DNA of 40,639 nucleotides from contig JAMCWB010000010.1 of assembly GCA_023475025.1 (NCBI GenBank), forward strand, positions 1-40,639, written 5' to 3'. The notes below the pieces were generated by a model, which worked only from the letters and a program-made list of their open reading frames with translations, was not told the origin of the DNA and ran no database searches. Source of the DNA: Gammaproteobacteria bacterium. Its GTDB lineage: Bacteria; Pseudomonadota; Gammaproteobacteria; Pseudomonadales; Pseudomonadaceae. Positions 17,394 through 24,553 of the stretch are shown in pieces (the first letter of the stretch is position 1; the number at the start of each line of letters is the position of its first letter). A program made the position numbers and the translations under genes.

Positions 17394-18551
17394 TCAAATA
17401 CGCGAAACCGAATCAGTCATAAACATCATGTCAATTTCGTCCTCGTGAGCAAGGACGGATTGGGCTTCAAGCTGGTTTATGAGATGCAAATAGATCATAG
17501 TTGTTTGCACATCTGAATGCCCCAGCCTATCTCGGACATACAACAATGGCTCACCTTCAAACTCTTTGCTTTTTCGAAGAGCAAGCAAGGTATAAGTCCC
17601 ATAGGTGTGGCGTAGCATGTGGGCCCGAACATAGAAACCGCACTTTCTTTCATAGGACTTCATAACGTCCACTACGGAATCTTTTGAATAATGCCTGCCT
17701 TCATTAGTCAGCAGCAGCGCGGTAACACGTCCATCACCATTGGACTTACGAACCTCTCGTTGGTGAAGGGAGTAAGACCACATGCTCTCCATCAACGACC
17801 ATGGCACGTCGATAGTTCTAGGCCGGTCGTACTTGATATGCATGTCTGAAGGATCAAGAGCAACACTGATCATTTGCCTTGGGCGCAGTCCCTTCTTCAA
17901 CCTGGGGTTGAACACATATTTGAGAGGAAAAGACCTCGCTTCACAGGAGCGAAGGCCGGTACGCACCATGAGGTGGAACAATATCTGGTGGCTTGGATCG
18001 GTATCCAGGGCAAGGCATACCTTGACTTGATCCTTGGTCAGGAATTTGGTCAAGCGCTTTCGGTCGCGAACCATCACCGAAACTTTCGTGCTCTCGGCTC
18101 CGGGCAGAGCGATATGACTGAGAAGACCGGAATGTTGGGCAACTCTTACCCTTTTCTCACCGAAGGGCAGCACAGTTATCAGGTTGCGCTGCTTAGCCCA
18201 TCGGTAGAACCTCACGATCAAGGCCAGACGATTGTTCACCGTGCCGGGATCAAGTGCTAATTCTCCGCTCGACCAATCCCTGTACCTCGACAGAGCACTC
18301 AGACCGTGAGCCGGGCTTTCCTCGTCCCAGCCCAATCCATTGGCTTCCAGGAAGGCAAAGTAATCGTACAGACGCCGTCCATAGGCTTCCCAAGTCAAAT
18401 CGCTTAGGGCCTCACCTGACTCGATAAGCGTGTGCCAAAGGAAGGATTGAGCTGGCTCGACTGGCCATCCCTCTGACCCAATCAGCAACGGAAAGCCTTC
18501 AAAGGATCGACCTGCTAATGCTAGGTCTTTTGTTGCGAATACCAGCCTCAT
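17394..18551 (-). CDS. tyrosine recombinase, first of the operon (TnpA-like, 385 aa)
   Basis: A standard-size tyrosine recombinase, close to TnpA of Tn554 (about 361 aa). There is an N-terminal SAM-like core-binding domain at about 25-120. The catalytic domain has R201 (RTGLRSCEARS), H311-x-x-R314 (AHMLRHTYGTY), H345 (RLGHSDVQTT) and nucleophile Y354 (MIYLHL). All canonical residues are present, so it is the best candidate for the first strand exchange. ATG at 18551 has only a weak AGGG ribosome site. It begins about 120 bases inside the right end of the element and points away from the umuC 5' fragment, in the umuDC direction. Confidence 0.9.
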   Translation of the reverse strand: MRLVFATKDLALAGRSFEGFPLLIGSEGWPVEPAQSFLWHTLIESGEALSDLTWEAYGRRLYDYFAFLEANGLGWDEESPAHGLSALSRYRDWSSGELALDPGTVNNRLALIVRFYRWAKQRNLITVLPFGEKRVRVAQHSGLLSHIALPGAESTKVSVMVRDRKRLTKFLTKDQVKVCLALDTDPSHQILFHLMVRTGLRSCEARSFPLKYVFNPRLKKGLRPRQMISVALDPSDMHIKYDRPRTIDVPWSLMESMWSYSLHQREVRKSNGDGRVTALLLTNEGRHYSKDSVVDVMKSYERKCGFYVRAHMLRHTYGTYTLLALRKSKEFEGEPLLYVRDRLGHSDVQTTMIYLHLINQLEAQSVLAHEDEIDMMFMTDSVSRI

Positions 18552-18670
18552 GCCGCTGCCCTAAAACACTTCCAATGGATTGCCTTATGAAGCCTGGAAA
18601 CTGCTGTTCCAGAGGGGTTCAGAAGGTGGCGCGGACTCTACAGGATTTACTAACGATTCCCACCCCTCAG
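18552..18670. other. right end of the element (recombinase leader and border)
   Basis: 119 bases between the first recombinase and the border. Near the border AACGAT (18652-18657) is an inverted copy of the core ATCGTT (18671-18676). Further in, CTGGAA/TTCCAG (minus strand) can form a small hairpin without a T-run. No intrinsic terminator is visible, so transcription from umuD could pass through. No convincing own promoter was found. Confidence 0.5.
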
Positions 18671-18676
18671 ATCGTT
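18671..18676. other. right junction core (attR-like) of the umuC insertion
   Basis: A second copy of ATCGTT, identical to 9266-9271. It reads AAC GAT in the umuC frame (codons 37-38). Rejoining right and left ends in a circle would give CTCAG-ATCGTT-ATATCTGA. Confidence 0.75.
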
Positions 18677-18784
18677 GTTGCTCAGCACCACGACCGGACG
18701 CTGACGCAGGTCGGGTCGGAACAGGCGTTCGCAACTGACGTAGAAGTTATTGCAGTCGACCAGGGCGTATAGCGGTTTACCCAT
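18671..18784 (-). pseudogene. umuC: 5' part of interrupted umuC (38 codons)
   Basis: ATG at 18784, six bases after the umuD stop, encodes the first 38 residues of UmuC up to VVVLSNND. They include LVDCNNFYVSCER, whose first aspartate is one of the three catalytic carboxylates of Y-family polymerases. Reading on into the element adds LRGGNR and a TAG, so any product is 44 residues and inactive. The rest of the gene is at 8108-9265; the two parts join in frame without loss of a base. Confidence 0.93.
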
Positions 18785-18790
18785 GGCGCT

Positions 18791-19222
18791 TCAACGGAAC
18801 CGGTGCTTGTGCAGGCTGTGGGTGACCACGCCCCAGACTTCCAGCGCGTCGGCTTGCTGCAAGCGTAAAGGCGGAAAGCGCGGGTTGGCGGGCATCAGTA
18901 CCGGCAGGCCGGCTTCGTAGGTCAGGGTCTTGACGGTGAATTCGTTGTCGATGCAGGCGATGATGACATCACCAGGGAGGGCGCGCACGGCGCGGTCGAC
19001 GACCAGTATATCGCCGTCATAGATGCCGGCTTCCTGCATGCTGTCGCCCTGGGCGCGGAGCAGAAAGGTATGCGCCGCCTGGGCGTTGACCAGCTGATCG
19101 AGTGACAGGGCGGCATCGCGGTGATCGTCGGCAGGGCTGGGAAAGCCGGCAGCTACCCCATGTGCAAACAGGGGTAGGCGCAGTCGGCTGGCAGGGGTGG
19201 GGCCAAGCAGGGTGACAGACAT
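18791..19222 (-). CDS. umuD: DNA polymerase V accessory protein UmuD
   Basis: A 143-residue LexA/UmuD-type peptidase. RecA-ssDNA triggers self-cleavage at an Ala-Gly bond; here VAAGFPSP puts it at A25-G26. Catalytic residues are S61 (QGDSMQEAG) and K98 (EFTVKTL). UmuD' normally joins UmuC to form pol V for SOS mutagenesis. The gene itself is intact, but its partner umuC is interrupted, so it can act only with another UmuC in the genome or in the checkpoint role known for uncleaved UmuD. The ATG follows AGGT, downstream of a LexA-regulated promoter. Confidence 0.95.
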   Translation of the reverse strand: MSVTLLGPTPASRLRLPLFAHGVAAGFPSPADDHRDAALSLDQLVNAQAAHTFLLRAQGDSMQEAGIYDGDILVVDRAVRALPGDVIIACIDNEFTVKTLTYEAGLPVLMPANPRFPPLRLQQADALEVWGVVTHSLHKHRFR

Positions 19223-19240
19223 GACGGACCTATCTATTTA

Positions 19241-19287
19241 CTGTTTATATATACAGTAAAGATAAGTCGTCACTGTCTGTGGGTCAA
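19241..19287 (-). promoter_or_regulatory. SOS promoter of umuD with LexA box
   Basis: CTGTTTATATATACAG (19241-19256) is a perfect CTGT-N8-ACAG LexA operator, palindromic out to TA/TA. Just upstream on the minus strand are TTGACC (19287-19282), a 17-base spacer and TATCTT (19264-19259). LexA would sit directly on the start point. This predicts tight repression lifted by DNA damage. Transcripts go through umuD and the umuC 5' fragment and then towards the recombinase operon. Confidence 0.85.
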
Positions 19288-19292
19288 GGCGC

Positions 19293-20153
19293 TTAGATGG
19301 TTTTGCTGCGCTGCTGGCCGAGTTTTTCACCCATGCGCACGGCGCTGCCGGCGGCCAGGTTCTCTGCCCATGCCACTTGTTGTGGGCCAAACAGGACGAT
19401 AGCGGTAGAGCCGAGCTTGAAACGGCCCATTTCGTCGCCGCGGCCGAGTTGGGGGGCTGCCTGTCCGTAGCGCTGGGCCTGTAGTTGCCGGCGCGCTGGC
19501 GCGACCAGTCCGGCCCAGACGGTTTCCACCGAGGCGACGATCATGGCGCCGACCAGCACTACGGCCATGGGGCCGGCATCGGTATCGAACAGACAGACGA
19601 CGCGCTCGTTGCGGGCGAAGAGTTCGGGGACGTTTTCTGCGGTGGTCTGATTGACCGAGAACAGCTTGCCTGGGACGTAAATCATATCGGTCAGGGTGCC
19701 GGCCAGCGGCATATGCACGCGATGATAGTCCTTGGGTGACAGGTAAACGGTGGCGAATTGGCCGCCCTGAAAGGGTGCGGCATGCTCGGGATTGCCGCCC
19801 AGCAACTCGAGCAGGCTGAAGCTCTGGCCCTTGGCCTGGAAGATGCGTCCGTGTTCGATGGCGCCCAGCTGGCTGATGCCGCCATCAGCGGGACACAGGA
19901 TGCTGTCGGCGTCCGTGTCGAGTGGGCGGGCACCGTCCTTCAGGGCGCGGGTAAAAAAGTCATTGAAGCAGGCGAAGGCGGTCGGGTCAGTGATGGCCGC
20001 TTCGCTCATGTTGACCTGATAGCGTTTGACGAACCAGGTGATAAAGGGGTTTTTGACCCAGTTCCAGCGGCATTCGGCCAGGGCGCCAGCGGCGCGGGAG
20101 AGCAGGTGCTGTGGCAACAGGTATTGCAGGATGATGAATAAACGCTCGCGCAT
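19293..20153 (-). CDS. psd: phosphatidylserine decarboxylase proenzyme
   Basis: Psd makes phosphatidylethanolamine from phosphatidylserine at the inner membrane. The 286-residue proenzyme cleaves itself within LGST (residues 247-250, FKLGSTAIVLF), leaving a pyruvoyl group on the serine of the small alpha chain. D90 (CPADGG), H144 (KDYHRVHMPLAG) and S249 supply the charge-relay residues. It starts 9 bases after the rhodanese gene, as in pseudomonads, where the two are neighbours. No terminator is visible before the umuD promoter. Confidence 0.95.
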   Translation of the reverse strand: MRERLFIILQYLLPQHLLSRAAGALAECRWNWVKNPFITWFVKRYQVNMSEAAITDPTAFACFNDFFTRALKDGARPLDTDADSILCPADGGISQLGAIEHGRIFQAKGQSFSLLELLGGNPEHAAPFQGGQFATVYLSPKDYHRVHMPLAGTLTDMIYVPGKLFSVNQTTAENVPELFARNERVVCLFDTDAGPMAVVLVGAMIVASVETVWAGLVAPARRQLQAQRYGQAAPQLGRGDEMGRFKLGSTAIVLFGPQQVAWAENLAAGSAVRMGEKLGQQRSKTI

Positions 20154-20162
20154 AAGGCTTCC

Positions 20163-20972
20163 TTAGACTTCGACGGGGGTATCGGGGTGGTTGCCCCATT
20201 CTGACCAGGAGCCGGCATAGGCCTTGACCCGGGGGTAGCCAAGCAGGCGGGCTACCAGATAGGTAAAGCCAGAACGGTGATGGGTCTGGCAATGGGTGAC
20301 AATTTCCTTGTCCGGGGTGATGCCCTGGGCGGCCAGCCAGTCGGCCATATCGGCGCGCAGGCGCAGGCCGCGGGCGGGGTCCATGCCCAGGGTCCATTCG
20401 CAGTTGATGGCGCCGGGGATGTGGCCCCCTTTTTGTGCCAGCACCTTGTCACCCTGATATTCAGCCGGCGAGCGGGCGTCCCAGATAACCCGATCGGGGT
20501 TGTTCAGGTCACTGAGCAGGGTGTCCAGGCTGATGGTCGGAGCTGTGCTGAGGGTCAGTTCGGGCTGACTGGCAGGCACTTGCTGAACCTGGGTTTCCAG
20601 CACCAGACCATCTGCTTGCCAGGCTTTCAGGCCGCCATTCAGGTAGCTGTAATGGGTGTGTCCGATGCTGTCCAGCATCCAGATAAAGCGTCCGGCCCAG
20701 CCACCGCCCTCATCGTCGTAGACCACGTAATGCAGTTCCGGGTGATGGCCGATGTCGGCGAACAGGGCCGTCAGGCTGGCCTGATCCGGCAGGTGGCCGG
20801 GCGTCGGTGGCGGGGCCTGCAGGCGCTTGGGGCTGATGTGAATGGCACCGGGGATGTGCCCGGCCAGGTACTGGTCATCACTGCTGAGGTCGATAATGCG
20901 GACCTGCGGTGTGTCAAGACGCGTGGCCAGGTACTCGGGCTCGAGCAGCAATGGCAATCGAGGTTCAGTCAT
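20163..20972 (-). CDS. tandem-domain rhodanese (thiosulfate sulfurtransferase)
   Basis: A 269-residue protein with two rhodanese domains, about 10-125 (inactive) and 145-265 (active). The active-site loop is VTHCQTHHRSG with C228. The CQTHHR loop matches, as I recall, RhdA of Azotobacter and Pseudomonas, which transfers sulfane sulfur and protects against oxidative stress. It begins 15 bases after the HDOD-type gene and ends 9 bases before psd, so the three form an operon. Confidence 0.9.
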   Translation of the reverse strand: MTEPRLPLLLEPEYLATRLDTPQVRIIDLSSDDQYLAGHIPGAIHISPKRLQAPPPTPGHLPDQASLTALFADIGHHPELHYVVYDDEGGGWAGRFIWMLDSIGHTHYSYLNGGLKAWQADGLVLETQVQQVPASQPELTLSTAPTISLDTLLSDLNNPDRVIWDARSPAEYQGDKVLAQKGGHIPGAINCEWTLGMDPARGLRLRADMADWLAAQGITPDKEIVTHCQTHHRSGFTYLVARLLGYPRVKAYAGSWSEWGNHPDTPVEV

Positions 20973-20987
20973 GGGTGGCTCCGTGGT

Positions 20988-22601
20988 TCAGGCCTGACGC
21001 CTGGATGAAAAGGTCACCAGTGCCTGGCTCAGACACTCGGCGGTTTTAAGCAAGGCCTGCTGGCGTTTGCCGCTGAGCAGTGTGGTGCCGCTGTGCACCA
21101 GCAGCATGCCGATCAGGCGGCCATTGGACAGCAGTGGCAGCAGGTGCCCCGGTTGATTGGCGAGCAGTGTTTTCAGGCTGGCTGGCAGGCGGTTGCTCAG
21201 TTGCTGTTGCGCCTGCGCATCCAGGTTCAGGCAGGGGTTGCTGCGTAGCCAGTCCCAGCTCTCCTGCCGGGCATCACCCAGCTCCTTGCCCAGGCGGCGC
21301 AGGTCGCTGTCGTCATGCTGCGCTGCGGCTACCACCAGTTGCTGGTTGCGACCATTGTACAGGGCGATCCAGCTGGCCGGTATGCCGAGGCCCTGGCTCA
21401 GCGCCAGCAGGCTGCAGTCCAGTAGACTGGGCAGATTCTTGAATGGGCTCGGGGTTTGCTTGAGCAAGACGCATTGGCGTCGCCAGGTGGCGGCATCGGC
21501 GGGCGGCGGGGTGGTGGGCCGGGTTGCAGTACTGCCGGCTTTCATCGTGGCGTTGCTGCGCCTGGCCGTCTTCGGGGCTGGCGGCACCAGGGTGGTAGGC
21601 TGGCGACGTGCGCCTGGCGGCCACAGCAAGGCTTGCGCGGGCAGCCAGAGATCAGCCTGGGTGGCTTGGTTCTGGGCGCTGGTAACGGCATGTTCATGCG
21701 TGGCGCTTTGCGCTTCGGTCAGGGAGCAGCCCAGATACAGGGCAATGAACTGTTGCCAGCGCAGGGTATGTTGTGCCGACCAGTCATGATGGGCGCCGAC
21801 GGCTATGCCGTTGGCCATCAGCAGGCTGTTGTCCGGTCGGGTCAGCCAGCGCAGCAAGCGGGTGTCGGCATCCAGCGCCATTTGCTGGTCGCGTGGATGT
21901 TCGCTGTCACGGGCGATGTGCAGCGCCTTGACCATCAGGCGGCGGCTGTCGATCAGTGAGCGGTAACCCTGACGTATCCACAGTGGCAGGTTCCAGTCTT
22001 CAACCAGTTGCTGGGACAGCTCAAGCAGCTGCTCGCTACCCAGCAACTGCGCCGGTGCTCGACCTTTGCCGGCGCTGATGCCCAGATGCCAGTTTTCCCA
22101 TTCGCGAAAGAGTTCCGGCCGCTGGTAGACCAGTACCCAGCTGGGTGACATGAACAGCAGGCAGGCCAATGCCAGCTCCTGCCACAGCCGCGCCATGCGT
22201 TGGCCGAACAGGCCGCGGGCCTGGGTCAGGGCGTGCTCACTGATACTCAGCATTTGCCGGAAGCCCAGGGGTTGTTCAGCCAGGGGTTGTACCGGCAAGG
22301 CCCTCAGCAACTGGCCAATACGCTGGGTGCCCAGCAGGTTACAGGCCTGCTCCAGGTTGAGCACATCGCCGTCGCGTCGGCGCACGGCCTCACCGGCAGC
22401 CCGGCAAATGGTCAGCGCGGCGACCGGCACTTGAAGTATGCTGTTGGACAGCTCGGTAAAGCTGAGCATATTGTCGTCCAGGCGCTTGATCAGGCGGTCG
22501 CGCTGCTGCTGATCAATTGGCAGTTGAATTGCGCTCAGGATTCGGCACATCTGGCCGATAGAAGGAGAGTTCGCTGTTGGCTGGGGTTGTTCTGGGCGCA
22601 T
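20988..22601 (-). CDS. HDOD-domain signalling protein with GAF-like C-terminus
   Basis: A 537-residue cytoplasmic protein. The first ~270 residues look like an HDOD domain (ILQVPVAALTICRAAGEAVRRR, LEQACNLLGTQRIGQLLRAL), a phosphohydrolase-like fold found in output and regulatory proteins. A proline/alanine/threonine-rich linker lies around residues 330-375. The last ~150 residues (SLLDCSLLALSQGLGIPASW onward) resemble a GAF-type sensor. The start was placed at ATG 22601; the frame is open 114 codons upstream, but that part overlaps motA antisense and is unconserved in character. It is divergent from motA. Function is not known. Confidence 0.7.
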   Translation of the reverse strand: MRPEQPQPTANSPSIGQMCRILSAIQLPIDQQQRDRLIKRLDDNMLSFTELSNSILQVPVAALTICRAAGEAVRRRDGDVLNLEQACNLLGTQRIGQLLRALPVQPLAEQPLGFRQMLSISEHALTQARGLFGQRMARLWQELALACLLFMSPSWVLVYQRPELFREWENWHLGISAGKGRAPAQLLGSEQLLELSQQLVEDWNLPLWIRQGYRSLIDSRRLMVKALHIARDSEHPRDQQMALDADTRLLRWLTRPDNSLLMANGIAVGAHHDWSAQHTLRWQQFIALYLGCSLTEAQSATHEHAVTSAQNQATQADLWLPAQALLWPPGARRQPTTLVPPAPKTARRSNATMKAGSTATRPTTPPPADAATWRRQCVLLKQTPSPFKNLPSLLDCSLLALSQGLGIPASWIALYNGRNQQLVVAAAQHDDSDLRRLGKELGDARQESWDWLRSNPCLNLDAQAQQQLSNRLPASLKTLLANQPGHLLPLLSNGRLIGMLLVHSGTTLLSGKRQQALLKTAECLSQALVTFSSRRQA

Positions 22602-22728
22602 GGGGCTAAAGGGCTTTATACTGAGTTGGCAAGGCTGACTATAACGCGAATAAGCAGGTTTTGCTGCCTGTGACACCAGACTCGTTAGTCCAACGGGTTT
22701 TTTTCCGGGTGAATGGATTGCAGAAAAT

Positions 22729-23583
22729 ATGCTGAAAATTGTGGGGTTTATTACTGTCTTTGTCTGCGTGATCGGGGGCTTTGCGCTATCAGGCGGGCAT
22801 CTGGCGGCGCTTTGGCATCCAGTTGAAGTGCTGATCATCGGCGGTGCGGCGACCGGCGCCTTTCTGGTGGCCAACTCCTTTACCGTGGTGAAAAAGACGC
22901 TGAAAAAAGTCCCTATCGTGATTTTTGGCCATCGCTTCGGCAAGCCCTTTTACCTTGATGTGCTTGGCTTGCTCTACGAGGTACTGAACAAGAGCCGTCG
23001 CGAGGGCATGATGGCGATCGAAGCGGATGTTGAAGAACCGGAACAAAGCCCGATTTTCACCAAGTATCCGGCGATCATGAAGGACAAGCACATGGTGTCC
23101 TTTATCTGTGATTACTTGCGCATCATGTCCAGTGGCAACATGGCGCCACATGAACTGGAAGCGCTGTTCGATGTGGAAATTTCCAGCCTGACGGAAGAAC
23201 TGAATGAGCCAGCGCATGCGGTGACGCGGGTTGCTGATGCCTTGCCGGGGTTCGGTATTGTGGCGGCGGTCCTGGGTATCGTGATCACCATGGGCATTCT
23301 GGGTGATGCCGACAATACCGAGATTGGCCAGAAGGTGGCGACAGCACTGGTCGGGACCTTTCTCGGTATCTGGGCGGCTTACGGTTTTGTCGGGCCTTTT
23401 GCCGCAGCCATGACCCATGAGGCAGCGGAAGAGGCGAATACCTACGAAGCGATCAAGATGTGCCTGGTCGCCAGTGCGCAGGGCTTGCCGCCGGCACTGG
23501 CGGTCGAGTTCGGGCGCAAGGCGCTGTTGCCTGAACACCGTCCCAGCTTTTCGGATCTGGAAGAATCGGTGAGAGGACGCTAG
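22729..23583 (+). CDS. motA: flagellar stator protein MotA
   Basis: MotA is the pore-forming subunit of the proton-driven flagellar stator. The 284-residue product has four membrane segments (two near the N-terminus, two around 165-225) and a cytoplasmic loop that contacts FliG. Near VADALPGFGIVAAVLGIVITMG and VGTFLGIWAAYGFVGPFAA are the conserved prolines of helices 3 and 4. The ATG begins at MLKIVGFITVFVCVIGGF, the expected family start; the ribosome site is weak. motB follows after 3 bases. Confidence 0.95.
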   Translation: MLKIVGFITVFVCVIGGFALSGGHLAALWHPVEVLIIGGAATGAFLVANSFTVVKKTLKKVPIVIFGHRFGKPFYLDVLGLLYEVLNKSRREGMMAIEADVEEPEQSPIFTKYPAIMKDKHMVSFICDYLRIMSSGNMAPHELEALFDVEISSLTEELNEPAHAVTRVADALPGFGIVAAVLGIVITMGILGDADNTEIGQKVATALVGTFLGIWAAYGFVGPFAAAMTHEAAEEANTYEAIKMCLVASAQGLPPALAVEFGRKALLPEHRPSFSDLEESVRGR

Positions 23584-23586
23584 GCC

Positions 23587-24552
23587 GTGGATAATACCCA
23601 GCCGATCATAGTCAAGCGTATCAGCCGTAAGGCTGACGGGCACCATGGCGGGTCATGGAAAATCGCCTTTGCCGACTTCGCGGTGGCCATGATGGCGTTC
23701 TTTCTGGTCATGTGGCTGCTGGCGACGGCAACCGAAGAGCAGTTGCAGATGATCTCGGGTTATTTCAATGATCCGATCAACTTTGATACCAGCGGCAGCC
23801 CCTTTGTGATTGACCTGGGCGGGACGCCGGAAATCGGCCCTGACCAGAGCCTGCGTGAACAGGACGCAAGCCAGCTGGATGCTGACACCATCGAATCGCT
23901 GGCCGACCAGCTGGAACGGGTAGAGCTGGACATGTTGCTGCAGGAGCTGCAGAACCGCATTGATACCGAACCGGTTCTGCAGCGCTTCCGTGAACAGATC
24001 CTGCTGGAAATTACCGCCGACGGCTTGCGTATCCAGATTGTCGATGCCGAGAACCGGCCGATGTTTGCCAGTGGCAGTGCGCGCCTGCGGGATTATTTCG
24101 AGGAAATCCTGCTGGCCTTGAGCGATACCATCGCCAAGGTAGAGAACAAGATCAGTATCAGCGGGCATACCGATGCCCAGCCATTTACCGTACGCCGTGA
24201 TTACGGTAACTGGGAGCTTTCGGCGGATCGCGCCAACGCAGCGCGCAGGACCCTGTTGGCGGCCGGCTATCCGCAGGAGCAGATTGCCCGGGTGGTGGGC
24301 TATGCCGATTCTGCACCCTTTGATGCCAACGACCCGTTGAACCCGATCAATCGGCGTATCGAGATTGTGGTACTGAACAAGCGTGCCGAGCGCATGATGG
24401 TCGACTCAACCCGTGGAGAAATGCAGCCCGCGCCGGATGAGGCTGCGCTGCCGGAAACCGAGGTTGAACCGGCAGTGCCGCAGCGGCAGCCGGGGCCGCC
24501 CCCGGCTAACCTGTTCGAGGATGCCGGCTCGCTGGACCGGTTGCGCGAGTGA
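23587..24552 (+). CDS. motB: flagellar stator protein MotB
   Basis: MotB anchors the stator to peptidoglycan and carries the proton-binding aspartate. The 321-residue product has one membrane helix (about 28-48) with that aspartate in FADFAVAMMAFFLVMWLL. A plug/linker region follows, then an OmpA-like peptidoglycan-binding domain at about 165-270 (ISGHTDAQPF, NWELSADRANAARR). The start is GTG at 23587, three bases after motA. A 40-residue proline/glutamate-rich tail follows the OmpA domain. It is tail-to-tail with rsgA, one base apart. Confidence 0.95.
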   Translation: MDNTQPIIVKRISRKADGHHGGSWKIAFADFAVAMMAFFLVMWLLATATEEQLQMISGYFNDPINFDTSGSPFVIDLGGTPEIGPDQSLREQDASQLDADTIESLADQLERVELDMLLQELQNRIDTEPVLQRFREQILLEITADGLRIQIVDAENRPMFASGSARLRDYFEEILLALSDTIAKVENKISISGHTDAQPFTVRRDYGNWELSADRANAARRTLLAAGYPQEQIARVVGYADSAPFDANDPLNPINRRIEIVVLNKRAERMMVDSTRGEMQPAPDEAALPETEVEPAVPQRQPGPPPANLFEDAGSLDRLRE

Positions 24553-24553
24553 C

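Larger units (their letters stand above)
9272..18670. mobile_element. 9.4-kb Tn554-like tyrosine-recombinase element carrying a stress/transport cargo, inserted in umuC
   Basis: Both borders are defined by the split umuC gene and the 6-bp direct repeat ATCGTT. Cargo genes (SulP transporter, universal stress protein, TraR/DksA-type protein, SdiA-regulated protein) run forward at 9719-13439. Three tyrosine recombinases and a small HTH/coiled-coil protein run on the minus strand at 18551-13529. There are no long terminal inverted repeats and no DDE or serine transposase. The order recombinase (385 aa), recombinase (535), recombinase (613), small protein (138) recalls tnpA-tnpB-tnpC of Tn554, which as I recall inserts in radC with hexanucleotide junctions. 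By eye the recombinase half is clearly AT-richer than the cargo half and the host genes, so the element is a mosaic. All its large genes look intact, so it may still move. Confidence 0.88.

Noticed and set aside
9272..18670. Classical DDE transposon with long terminal inverted repeats
   Set aside because: The ends share no long inverted repeat and no DDE transposase is present; the 6-bp repeat fits tyrosine recombinase exchange better.
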